DNA of 64,000 nucleotides, taken from positions 1 through 64,000 of the forward strand of contig CALJLV010000065.1 in assembly GCA_937982505.1 (NCBI GenBank), in the 5' to 3' direction. The DNA is from an uncultured Desulfobacteraceae bacterium (GTDB lineage Bacteria > Desulfobacterota > Desulfobacteria > Desulfobacterales > UBA2174). Made by a program: the position numbers and the translations under genes. The notes under the pieces are model-generated. The model saw nothing but the letters and a program-made list of their open reading frames with translations. It made no database searches and was not told the origin of the DNA. This document shows positions 1 to 7,794 of this stretch, piece by piece (positions within the stretch are counted from its first letter, which is position 1; each line of letters begins with the position of its first letter).

Positions 1-5
1 CAAAT

Positions 6-49
6 GGCCCCATTAAGGTGACCATGGGTGGCTCCATTAGGGTGACCAT
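6..49. repeat. Two 20-bp direct repeats, possible IS end
   Basis: Two near-identical 20-bp units lie at 6-25 and 30-49 with a 24-bp period and two mismatches; each contains CCATTA followed by GGTGACCAT. A short dyad (CAGCC, 4 nt, GGCTG) follows at about 59-72. Closely spaced degenerate repeats of this kind are typical of the ends of IS21-type insertion sequences. No transposase is visible because the window starts here, so assignment to an IS end is inference. Homology to a PglZ gene begins right after the second repeat, which would make this the IS/target junction. Confidence 0.35.
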
Positions 50-51
50 TG

Positions 52-463
52 ACAAACCAGCCATCTGGCTGCGGTGCGTGCTGGCCGGGTGCATTATGCC
101 GAAGGAGAACGTCTCGACAGAGAACATCCAGGACAAGCAGATTCCCTACTGCACGGCCATCAACATTCCGGTTTTCTACCTTCCCGGAGTCAGCCGGCAG
201 GACCTGCGGGCCGTGGAAAGTTGCCCGGAGCCTCTGAAACCCTTGGCGGAGCTGCAATACCGCGGGGTGATCTGGTCCCAGATCAATGCCAGGGACTGGA
301 CCGTGCTGGCCTTCCTCAAGTCCGATCAAGGCGGGCTGGGCCTGGATGTGGCCCAGGACAACGAAGCCAAGAACGCCATGCAGTTGGCCGTCAATCGGAT
401 CTTGGACGAAGATGTGGATCTGCTCCAGGGCCGATACCTGGACAAGGACTATTTCAACCTGAA
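52..463 (+). pseudogene. Internal fragment of a PglZ-like (BREX) gene
   Basis: Residues of the open frame 18-701 from about AIWLRCVLAG to LDKDYFN resemble an internal part of PglZ, the phosphatase-fold protein of BREX phage-defence systems. Recognisable stretches are FYLPGVSRQDLRAVESCP, LKPLAELQYRG and GLGLDVAQDN. PglZ proteins are several hundred residues long; only about 135 remain, with no natural start and a foreign sequence joined in frame at the 3' side. The match is from memory of the family and was not searched, so it is probable rather than proven. No other BREX gene (brxC, pglX, brxL) is in the window. The piece is best read as debris of a lost defence island. Confidence 0.5.
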
Positions 464-701
464 ATCAGAGTTTCTGTTTAATTATAGCGTTACCGGGCGG
501 CACTATACCAAAAACATCAACCGCGACCTTTGGAATCCGGCCTGTAAAGCTGCGGGCATCCGGATCAACCTTTACAACGCGACCCGGCATTCGTTTGCCA
601 ACCAACTGATAGCCGCCGGCACGGACCTGCTGGCCGTATCGCGGCGACTGGGGCATTCGAGTGTGCGGGTGACTGAGCAGAATTACCTGGCGGGAGGGTG
701 A
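464..701 (+). pseudogene. C-terminal remnant of a tyrosine recombinase
   Basis: The last 78 residues of the frame look like the catalytic C-terminus of a phage-type integrase. TRHSFANQLIAAGTDLLAV holds the second catalytic Arg, LGHSS the His, and the Tyr nucleophile is in EQNYL. The first His of the usual HxxRH box is Asn (NATRH), a change seen in some integrase subfamilies. The N-terminal core-binding domain and the first catalytic Arg are missing, replaced by PglZ-like sequence, so the protein is unlikely to recombine DNA. It ends 74 bp before the 3' end of tRNA-Ser, the normal place for an island integrase, so it probably belonged to an element inserted in that tRNA. Confidence 0.6.
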
Positions 702-775
702 AATGGAGTCCGGTTCTATTTCAACTTCATTTCAAGTCATTTCAGCATAATTGATATTGATTTTATTGGAAATAA

Positions 776-869
776 TGGCGGAGAGGGTGGGATTCGAACC
801 CACGATCCCGGTTTCAGCCAGGATACCGCTTTTCGAGAGCGGGGCCTTCAGCCACTCGGCCACCTCTCC
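776..869 (-). tRNA. serU: tRNA-Ser (anticodon CGA)
   Basis: The minus strand folds as a class II tRNA. The 7-bp acceptor stem is GGAGAGG paired with CCTCTCC, followed by a G discriminator and an encoded CCA. The D arm carries GGCCGAGTGGC, the anticodon loop is CTCGAAA (anticodon CGA, reading UCG), there is a long variable arm, and the T arm contains GGTTCGAATCC. Its length of 94 nt fits tRNA-Ser. Its 3' end faces the mobile-element debris on the left, the usual orientation for an integrase target. Confidence 0.95.
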
Positions 870-1042
870 GCATCTTTCCTGATCGGGACCCGACCATAAC
901 CGCTCTGGACCGGCCCTGTCAAGAGACAGGCTGCCGGATCACCGCAAGCCTTGCCGTGACGGATTCGATCCGCGATCCGGGCGGCGTGACCATCATCGTC
1001 CGGGGTCACGAACTGCGGCGGCGTCCTGCCCATGACGGGCCG

Positions 1043-1071
1043 TTGACTTCCCTAACCGCTTTCCATATAAG
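1043..1071 (+). promoter_or_regulatory. Sigma-70 type promoter of the cyclase gene
   Basis: TTGACT at 1043-1048 and TATAAG at 1066-1071 are separated by exactly 17 bp. The nearest downstream gene is the CHASE2 adenylate cyclase, with start codon at 1140, giving a leader of about 60 nt. Confidence 0.7.
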
Positions 1072-1139
1072 CCTAAATCGACGGACCGGACCTCTCCTCG
1101 CGCCTGCCATCGATGGCGCCACCCCTTTGCGAGGCCCCC

Positions 1140-3383
1140 ATGCGCCGGCGTTTGACGCTCAACCCGCTCCTGCTGACCATCATCGCCATCCTTGCGGGGA
1201 TGACGGCCTACCTGATCCATATCCCCTTCATCGAGGAGATCGAACTGCGCACCGTGGACCTGCGCTTTCGCACCCGGGGCCTGCTTTCCCCCCAGCCGAA
1301 GGTGGTCCTGGCGGTGGTGGACGAAAAGAGCATCAGCCAGGAGGGCAAGTGGGTCTGGCCCCGGGAAAAATTCACGCACCTGGTGAACCGGCTCTCCGCG
1401 GCCGGAGCCCGGGTGGTGGCCTTCGATATCGGCTTTTTGGAGGAAAGCGGCCGCGATCTGCTGAAAACGATCACCGAGATTCAGCAGGCCGTCCGTGACC
1501 TGGCGCCCCAAAGCCAGGCCCTGGACAGGTACCTGGCGGATCTCGGCCGCGAGGCCCACAGCGACCTGCAGCTGGCCCAGGCCGTCGCCGCCTCGCGTGC
1601 CCGCATCGTGCTGGGCTATTTCTTTCACATGGACCGGCGGGAGCTGCCCCATCTGACCGAAGCCGATCTCCAGGCCCGCCGCAATCGCGTGCGTCAGGGA
1701 GTTTACCCCATGGTGCGCTACGCCTCCGCGCAAGCTCAGCACCTGCCCCTCATCGAGGCCGTGGTGCCCCAAAGCAACGTCTCGCCCATCGCCGAAGCGG
1801 CTCCCCATGCGGGCTTTTTCAACATGTTCCCCGACCCGGACGGCGTAGTGCGCTGGATCCCAGCGGTGGTCAAATACGGCGACGCCCTCTACGCCCCGCT
1901 CTCCGTCATGGCCGCCAGCGCCTATACCGGCCATCCTTTGTCGGTGGCGGTGGAGGAATACGGCGTCGAATCGGTGCGCCTCGGCCCGTCACGACTTCCC
2001 ACGGATGAACTGGGCCGCCTGCTGATCAACTACCGCGGACCGGCGCGAACCTTTCCCCACATTCCCATCACCGACATCCTCAACGACCGGGTCCCGCCCG
2101 AGGCCTTGGCGGACAAGATCGTGCTGGTGGGCGCCACGGCCGTGGGCATCTACGACCTGCGGGTCACCCCTTTCGGCAGCGTCTTTCCCGGGGTGGAAAT
2201 CCATGCCAACGTCCTGGACAGCATCCTTTCCGGGGACTTCCTGCAGCAGCCGAGCTGGGCGGCCGTCTTCGATCTGGCCGCCATGCTCCTCATGGGCCTT
2301 GCCGTCTGGTGGGTCCACGGACGCACCGGAGTGGTGCTCAGCGCCATGACGGCCATCGGGCTCTTTGCCGCCCATATCGCCCTGTGCCAGCACCTCTTTG
2401 CCTCCCAGGGCTGGATCCTGGCCATGGTCTACCCCCTGCTGGTGCTGCTCTTGTCCTACGTCAGCATCACGGCCTTCAAGTACATCCTCGAATCGCGCCA
2501 GAAAAAATTCATCCGAGACGCCTTTTCCACCTATCTGGCCCCGTCGGTGGTCAAACAGCTCATCGAGGCCCCCGAGCGTCTCGTGCTGGGGGGCGAGGAG
2601 CGCCAAATCACGGCCTTCTTTTCCGATCTGCAAGGCTTCACGAGCATTTCCGAACGGCTCCAGGCCACCGAACTGGTGGAACTGCTCAACGAGTTTCTCA
2701 CCGAGATGACCGATATCATCCTGGCCCACGAGGGAACGGTGGACAAGTTCGAGGGCGACGCCATCATCGCCTTCTTCGGCGCTCCCAACGACATGCCCGA
2801 CCATGCGGCGGTGGCCTGCCGCGCCTGCATCCAGATGCAGCGGCGCCTGGCACAGCTGCGCGCCGCCTGGCAGGCCCGGGGCAAGCCGGAACTCAGGATG
2901 CGCATCGGGTTGAACAGCGGCACGGCGGTGGTGGGCAACATGGGCTCCAAGCAGCGCATGGACTATACGATGATGGGCGACAGCGTCAACACGGCCGCCC
3001 GCCTGGAAGGGGTCAACAAGGTCTACGGGACCTACACCCTGATCAGCGCTTCGACCTTCCAGGACGCCAAAGAACAGATCGTGGCCCGGGAACTGGACGC
3101 CATTAACGTGGTGGGCAAGAACGAACCGGTGGCGGTCTACGAACTGATCGGCGAAGCCGGCCAGGCCTCTCCGGCGGTGGTCCAACTGATCGAGGTCTAC
3201 GCCAGTGGGCTGGAGGCCTACCGGCGGCGAGACTGGCAGGAGGCCCGGGAGTTTTTCAACCAGGCCCTGGCCCTGGCCCCCGAGGACCGGGCCAGCCGCG
3301 TGATGATCGAACGCTGCCGCCAGTACGAACAGATTCCGCCGCCGGAGGGCTGGAACGGCGCCTACAGCATGACCACCAAGTAG
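1140..3383 (+). CDS. CHASE2-domain adenylate cyclase
   Basis: A 747-aa membrane protein expected to make cAMP in response to an extracytoplasmic signal. Order of parts: N-terminal membrane helix (about 7-30), CHASE2 sensor (about 35-360), two or three membrane helices (about 370-445), class III cyclase domain (about 485-670) and a C-terminal TPR-like tail. The two metal-binding Asp are in FSDLQGF (about 495) and FEGDAII (about 540). Lys in TVDKFEGD and Asp in DYTMMGDSVN are the adenine-selecting pair, so cAMP is more likely than cGMP. I chose ATG 1140, preceded by GAGG, over ATG 1113, which has no ribosome site. It has its own promoter and converges on the next gene 7 bp away. Confidence 0.9.
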   Translation: MRRRLTLNPLLLTIIAILAGMTAYLIHIPFIEEIELRTVDLRFRTRGLLSPQPKVVLAVVDEKSISQEGKWVWPREKFTHLVNRLSAAGARVVAFDIGFLEESGRDLLKTITEIQQAVRDLAPQSQALDRYLADLGREAHSDLQLAQAVAASRARIVLGYFFHMDRRELPHLTEADLQARRNRVRQGVYPMVRYASAQAQHLPLIEAVVPQSNVSPIAEAAPHAGFFNMFPDPDGVVRWIPAVVKYGDALYAPLSVMAASAYTGHPLSVAVEEYGVESVRLGPSRLPTDELGRLLINYRGPARTFPHIPITDILNDRVPPEALADKIVLVGATAVGIYDLRVTPFGSVFPGVEIHANVLDSILSGDFLQQPSWAAVFDLAAMLLMGLAVWWVHGRTGVVLSAMTAIGLFAAHIALCQHLFASQGWILAMVYPLLVLLLSYVSITAFKYILESRQKKFIRDAFSTYLAPSVVKQLIEAPERLVLGGEERQITAFFSDLQGFTSISERLQATELVELLNEFLTEMTDIILAHEGTVDKFEGDAIIAFFGAPNDMPDHAAVACRACIQMQRRLAQLRAAWQARGKPELRMRIGLNSGTAVVGNMGSKQRMDYTMMGDSVNTAARLEGVNKVYGTYTLISASTFQDAKEQIVARELDAINVVGKNEPVAVYELIGEAGQASPAVVQLIEVYASGLEAYRRRDWQEAREFFNQALALAPEDRASRVMIERCRQYEQIPPPEGWNGAYSMTTK

Positions 3384-3390
3384 CGCGGGG

Positions 3391-4452
3391 TCAGCTGTAG
3401 ATGAAGTTCAGGGGCAGGGGCGGGTACTTCCATACCCCCGGCTTGGGCAGCAGGTGCTGGGCGCTGACGCTGAGCCAGTTCAGGTCGGGCTTCACGTCGC
3501 GCAAACGCCCGTCTTCCGGGGGCCGGGCATGGTCGGTGTAGGCGTAGCTGACCTGAAAGATGCACAGGTTGGCCTTGCCGCGGTGGACCAGCACGTAGTT
3601 CTTGCGGAAAGTGCGCGGCGCCATGGTGTGCATGGCGGCGATCTGCTCGATCTCGGCGTCGGAGAGCCGGAGCAGAACCGCCTTGGAGGTTCCGCGTTCG
3701 CTGATACGGATCAATGAGCGGGACTCGCTGCTGCCCACATAAACGGTGCTGATGCACGGCAGGCGCTTGAGATACTGGGCCGCCACGATGGCCGCCGTGC
3801 GCCGTCCGCCCACCATGATGGGCACTCCGTAGTATTCAAAAAACTTCTTTTGCAGATCCTCGGCGCATTTTTCGCCCTTCTCGTAAAGATCTTTGCTGAT
3901 GTAGCGCAAACTGCGCGCCAGATCCTCGGCGGCCTCGGCGATGGGCCAGTCGATACGCACGTGGAAATGGCTCAGGATGTAGCGGTCGCGCACATGGGAG
4001 GCCGGATCGCGCTGGATGAGCAGGGCATAGTCCACCGGCAGCAGGGCCTGGATGAAGTCGTAGAAGCGGGCGTTGTCCAGGGATTTCTGATGGCGGTCGA
4101 AGGGCCCCTCCAGGCACAGGGGGCCGCCCTGGATCAGATTGGTCTTGGTGGTTTTGTTGACGTCGAAAAAGCGGATGTACTTCTTGTGCACCGCCGGGAG
4201 GCTGTCCTCGATGAAAATCACCAGAAAGGCGTTGTGGCATTCGTACTCCTGGCCCGGAATCCGCGCCCTGGGCTTGAGCTCGCGCTTTTCCACGAAGGGA
4301 TACGGCAGGCTGCGATCGACAAACTGCTCGTAGGACTGCAGCAGGGCATGGGAGAGGATGAACTGATCCAGATCATCCCGCAACAGTTCGTAGTAGGACC
4401 GGCGCAGGCGGTTGGCCCGGCTCAGTTCTTCCCGAACACTCCAGTACGCCAC
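3391..4452 (-). CDS. Conserved protein of unknown function
   Basis: A soluble-looking 353-aa protein that I do not recognise. The GTG start at 4452 is chosen because AAGGAGG lies 7 nt before it; ATGs further upstream have no such site. The protein begins AYWSVREELSRANRLRRSYY, has no signal peptide or membrane helix, is rich in charged and aromatic residues, and contains a GGRRTAAIVAAQYL stretch. The tail is proline-rich and ends LNFIYS. It is transcribed alone and converges on the cyclase gene with a 7-bp gap. Codon use matches its neighbours. Nothing in the sequence ties it to cAMP signalling beyond proximity. Confidence 0.75.
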   Translation of the reverse strand: MAYWSVREELSRANRLRRSYYELLRDDLDQFILSHALLQSYEQFVDRSLPYPFVEKRELKPRARIPGQEYECHNAFLVIFIEDSLPAVHKKYIRFFDVNKTTKTNLIQGGPLCLEGPFDRHQKSLDNARFYDFIQALLPVDYALLIQRDPASHVRDRYILSHFHVRIDWPIAEAAEDLARSLRYISKDLYEKGEKCAEDLQKKFFEYYGVPIMVGGRRTAAIVAAQYLKRLPCISTVYVGSSESRSLIRISERGTSKAVLLRLSDAEIEQIAAMHTMAPRTFRKNYVLVHRGKANLCIFQVSYAYTDHARPPEDGRLRDVKPDLNWLSVSAQHLLPKPGVWKYPPLPLNFIYS

Positions 4453-4511
4453 GTGGTTTCCTCCTTGATGCATTGTCAAGGGATGGCGCCGCGCTCGACG
4501 ACCGCCCCCTG

Positions 4512-4540
4512 GGTGTAGCATTCCGCTGAAAGCGGGTCAA
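4512..4540 (-). promoter_or_regulatory. Candidate promoter of the 353-aa unknown gene
   Basis: Reading the minus strand, TTGACC (4540-4535) is followed after 17 bp by TACACC (4517-4512). The -35 is good and the -10 is weak. It lies about 60 bp before the GTG start at 4452. Confidence 0.35.
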
Positions 4541-4585
4541 CTTATTGCAATGGCGGAAACTTTCAGGCCGGGGGGCAAGAGCCCC

Positions 4586-5365
4586 TCAGTCCTCTGCTGG
4601 CCTCTGGGAGACCTCATCCGTCGCACCGGCGGCCCGATCCGTCCCCATCCGCGCCAGCCGGCGCTGCCACCGGTCACGCCGGCGATAGGCCAGCAGCAGC
4701 CCCAGCCCGCACACCAGGGTCACGGCCCCGAAGATGACAAAATTGCCATCGGCCAGCGAATCGCCCTGAAGGCTGAGCAAAAAGGTTCCGGGCATGCGGC
4801 CGACGGCCGCCACGGGCAGCAGGACCCGCAGCGGCAGCCGGCTCAGGCCCAGAAACAGGCAGAGATAGTCTTTGGGAAACCCGGGCAGGACGAAGAGGGC
4901 CAGCGCCGCCAGGAGCCCCTTGTCCTGCATCAGCGCATCGAAGCGGGCCAGGTGATGGCCGGCCACCACACGGCGCACGAATCCACGGCCCAGAAGGCGG
5001 CCCAAGGCCAGATTGATCCAGGAGCCGATGGTCAGGCCGACGGTGCTGTAGGCGAACCCCGCCCCCGTGCCGAAAAGGAGGCCGCCCACAAAGCCGGTGG
5101 CCTCGCCGGGAACCGGCGCCAGGATCACCTGGGCGATCTGCAGCAGGATGAAGACCAGCGGTGCCCGGGTCCCTTGGTCCGCCACCCAGTGGGCCATCCG
5201 CTGGGGGCTGACCATCAGTGCGTAGCCGGCACTGCCCAGGCGGCTCAGGGAGTCGCGCCAGACCCAGGCCAAAAGGCCCCCCGCCCCTGCCAGAAGCAGG
5301 AGCAGGACCAGCGTCCGCCAAGGAATGTGGAAACGCCGCTGCGGGCCCGTCGCCGCAGGCCTCAT
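4586..5365 (-). CDS. VTT-domain (TVP38/TMEM64, DedA-like) membrane protein
   Basis: A 259-aa inner-membrane protein with about six hydrophobic segments. The central stretch VPGEATGFVGGLLFGTGAGF carries the gly-rich signature of the VTT (former SNARE-associated) domain, followed by LGRLLGRGFVRRVV and LFVLPGFPKDYLCLFLGLS, typical of TVP38/YdjX proteins. Members of this superfamily are linked to lipid scrambling or undecaprenyl-phosphate recycling, but the YdjX branch lacks a firm function. It is the last gene of the gyrA-pgk run, 78 bp after pgk, and ends in a charged cytoplasmic tail. Confidence 0.85.
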   Translation of the reverse strand: MRPAATGPQRRFHIPWRTLVLLLLLAGAGGLLAWVWRDSLSRLGSAGYALMVSPQRMAHWVADQGTRAPLVFILLQIAQVILAPVPGEATGFVGGLLFGTGAGFAYSTVGLTIGSWINLALGRLLGRGFVRRVVAGHHLARFDALMQDKGLLAALALFVLPGFPKDYLCLFLGLSRLPLRVLLPVAAVGRMPGTFLLSLQGDSLADGNFVIFGAVTLVCGLGLLLAYRRRDRWQRRLARMGTDRAAGATDEVSQRPAED

Positions 5366-5443
5366 GGCGCATCTACCCCTGGGGCGGCGGAGCTTGCCCG
5401 GATCGCTGCGTTCCGGCCGGCCCGGAGACCGGTTCCGGCTGGC

Positions 5444-6619
5444 CTATCCCAGCGCATCCACCGCCGGCAGACGCTTGCCTTCCAGAAGCTGCAGAAAGGC
5501 CCCGCCTCCAGTGGAGATGTAGGTGATGCGATCGGCCTCCCCGCTCTTGTGAAGCGCCACGTCCGTATCTCCGCCGCCTACGATGGTCAGGGCATGGGAG
5601 CCGGCCACGCTGTGCACCATGGCCATGGTCCCGCGGCTGAAGGCGTCCATCTCGAAAACGCCCATGGGACCGTTCCAGACCACGGTCTTGGCGTCGTAGA
5701 GCGCCTGGTTGAAGAGCAAGGCCGTGGCCGGCCCGATGTCCAGGGCCATCCATTCCGGCGGAATTTCCTGGATGGGCACGATCTTGATCTGGGCCTTGGG
5801 ATCGAAGCGGTCGGCCACCACCGCGTCCACCGGCAGGTAGAATTTGACCCCCCGTTCCATGGCCTGGCGCATGATGTGCCCGGCGGTCTCCACCAGATCC
5901 GCCTCAACCATCGATCGGCCCAGGGGATAACCGCTGCTGCGCAGGAAGGTGTTGGCCATGGCCCCGCCGATGATGAACTTGTCCACGTGGCGCAGCATGT
6001 TCTCCAGGGCCGCGAGCTTGCTGGAGACCTTGGCCCCGCCCACGATGGCCACCAGGGGCCGCTGGGGGTCCTCCATGGCACGCCGGAAATAGTCCAGCTC
6101 GCGCTGGAGCAGGAACCCGGCGGCGCAGGCCGGCACATGGCGAGTGATGGCCACCACCGAGGCGTTCTTGCGGTGGCTCACGGCAAAGGCGTCGTTGATG
6201 TAGACATCGCAGAGGGTGGCCAGGGCGCGGGCGAAGTCGTCCTGGTTGTCGGTTTCGGCCTTGTGGAAGCGCAGGTTCTCCAGCAGGAGCACCTCCCCCG
6301 GAGCCATGGCGGCGACCATGGCCTCCACCTGGGCTCCAACACAGTCGGGGGCCATGGCCACCTCCTGCTGCAGCAGTCGCCCCAGCCGCCTGGCCACCTG
6401 CGCCAGACTCATTTCGGCCACCGCTTGGCCCTTGGGGCGCCCCAGGTGAGAGGCCACGATCACCCGCGCCCGCCGATCCAGCGCGTAGTTGATGCTGGGC
6501 AGCACGGCCCGGATGCGGGTATCATCGGTAATGTTCTGCTGCGCATCCAGGGGTACGTTGAAATCCACCCGGAACAGCACCCGTTTGCCTTCGAGGTCGA
6601 TCTCCTTGATGGTCTTCAT
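5444..6619 (-). CDS. pgk: Phosphoglycerate kinase
   Basis: This 391-aa cytoplasmic enzyme interconverts 1,3-bisphosphoglycerate plus ADP and 3-phosphoglycerate plus ATP in glycolysis and gluconeogenesis. The substrate-binding RVDFNVPLD is near the N-terminus, GGAKVSSKL lies in the hinge region, and GGGDTDVALHKSG binds nucleotide near the C-terminus. Length is normal for bacterial PGK. I chose ATG 6619 because AGGAGG lies 6 nt before it; the frame stays open 12 codons further without a site. It lies 55 bp behind the small Cys-rich gene in a minus-strand run. Confidence 0.97.
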   Translation of the reverse strand: MKTIKEIDLEGKRVLFRVDFNVPLDAQQNITDDTRIRAVLPSINYALDRRARVIVASHLGRPKGQAVAEMSLAQVARRLGRLLQQEVAMAPDCVGAQVEAMVAAMAPGEVLLLENLRFHKAETDNQDDFARALATLCDVYINDAFAVSHRKNASVVAITRHVPACAAGFLLQRELDYFRRAMEDPQRPLVAIVGGAKVSSKLAALENMLRHVDKFIIGGAMANTFLRSSGYPLGRSMVEADLVETAGHIMRQAMERGVKFYLPVDAVVADRFDPKAQIKIVPIQEIPPEWMALDIGPATALLFNQALYDAKTVVWNGPMGVFEMDAFSRGTMAMVHSVAGSHALTIVGGGDTDVALHKSGEADRITYISTGGGAFLQLLEGKRLPAVDALG

Positions 6620-6674
6620 GAAACCCTCCTGCAGGGTTGATGATGAAAAGGCCACGCGCCCCGGGGGGCTGCGA

Positions 6675-6950
6675 TCACTTGCCCCGCTGCCGGGCCCGCC
6701 GGTCGAGCTGTTTCTTGCGCGACCAGCGGCCCAGGAAGCCGACCATCCCGGCCGCCTCGGCGCGGCGCAGATGCTCCTGGCGCACCTGGTCGCCGTCCGG
6801 TCCGGCCATGGCCTGGCGCAGGCATTCGGTCTTGCAGAAGCAGACCATGCACGACTCGGGGGTGGCCCTCAGCCCGTCCGGTCCCATGGGAAAAACCGTA
6901 TCCAGGCGGCCGAAGCAGTAGGGTCGGCTATCGGGTCTGGTCGCTTTCAT
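6675..6950 (-). CDS. Small cysteine-rich protein
   Basis: A 91-aa soluble basic protein. The core PESCMVCFCKTECLRQAM holds four cysteines in CxxCxC-xxx-C spacing, suggesting a small metal site. A fifth Cys is in RPYCFGRLD. The C-terminus is strongly basic (WSRKKQLDRRARQRGK). I recall similar short proteins in sulfate-reducing deltaproteobacteria but know no function. The ATG at 6950 has GAGGAAC upstream. It sits between radC and pgk in the same direction and is probably co-transcribed. Confidence 0.7.
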   Translation of the reverse strand: MKATRPDSRPYCFGRLDTVFPMGPDGLRATPESCMVCFCKTECLRQAMAGPDGDQVRQEHLRRAEAAGMVGFLGRWSRKKQLDRRARQRGK

Positions 6951-7026
6951 CGAAAAGTTCCTCGGCCTCACTGGATAAACGGCGACGACTTGACGCCTCG
7001 GCCCTGGCAATCCCACGTCTGCCCCT

Positions 7027-7779
7027 TCACCCCTCCGCCATGGTGGCCTCGAACCGACGGTTCATGGCCGCGATCCGTCCCTGATCGGCGAAACTGTAAT
7101 ACCGATTGGCGCCCACCACCAGATGTTCGTGCACGGTGATGCCCACCGCCCGGCAGGCAAAGACCAGCCGGCGCGTCAGGGCCACATCGTCGGCCGAAGG
7201 GGCCGGATCCCCCGAGGGATGGTTGTGGGCGAAGATCAGGGCCGCCGCCCGCCGCTCCAGGGCCGCCTGGATCACCTCCCGGGGATAGACCGCACTGGCG
7301 GTCAGCGAGCCCTCGGAAAGGGTGGCGGTGTCCAGGACCCGGTTCTTGGCGTCCAGAAAGAGGGCCACGAAGCGCTCCCGGGCCAGATCCCGCAGGGTGT
7401 GGTAGAGAAAGTCGAACAGGGCCCGCGAGTCATTGAGCACCGGCCGGTCGATGAGCCGCTCGGAGAGGTAGCGGTCCGCCACCGCCTTGACCAGGCGCAG
7501 GGCAATGGCGTTGTGGGACCCGATGCCGGCCACCTGGGCCAGGGCCTCGGGCGGCGCCTCGAAAACGGCCGGCAACGACTTGAAATGGGCCATGGCGGCC
7601 TTGGCCGCCGGCTTGCAGTCCTTCTGAGGGGTGCCCAGGGTCAGGAGCAGCTCAATGATTTCATAGTCGTGAAAGCCCTCCAGACCGCCTTTGAGAAACC
7701 GCTCCCGCAGCCGGCGGCGATGGCCCCGGACGCTTTCCGGTGCCGTGGCGGCAGAGGCAGGGTCGCATGGGGTCTTCAT
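7027..7779 (-). CDS. radC: RadC family protein (JAB/JAMM domain)
   Basis: A 250-aa protein with the RadC layout: an N-terminal helix-hairpin-helix-like part (GIGSHNAIALRLVKAVADRY) and a C-terminal JAB1/MPN metalloprotease-like domain. The full JAMM zinc signature is present in HNHPSGDPAPSADD. RadC was named for DNA repair, but its biochemical role is still unsettled. AGGAGG precedes the ATG at 7779. It starts 15 bp after gpsA stops and is therefore probably translated from the same message. Confidence 0.93.
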   Translation of the reverse strand: MKTPCDPASAATAPESVRGHRRRLRERFLKGGLEGFHDYEIIELLLTLGTPQKDCKPAAKAAMAHFKSLPAVFEAPPEALAQVAGIGSHNAIALRLVKAVADRYLSERLIDRPVLNDSRALFDFLYHTLRDLARERFVALFLDAKNRVLDTATLSEGSLTASAVYPREVIQAALERRAAALIFAHNHPSGDPAPSADDVALTRRLVFACRAVGITVHEHLVVGANRYYSFADQGRIAAMNRRFEATMAEG

Positions 7780-7794
7780 GGCGGCCTCCTTTCG

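Noticed and set aside
4550..6640. 696-codon open frame on the plus strand
   Set aside because: It lies antisense to pgk and the VTT-domain gene; its Gly/Gln/His/Pro-rich product is the usual mirror of a GC-rich gene and has no ribosome site.
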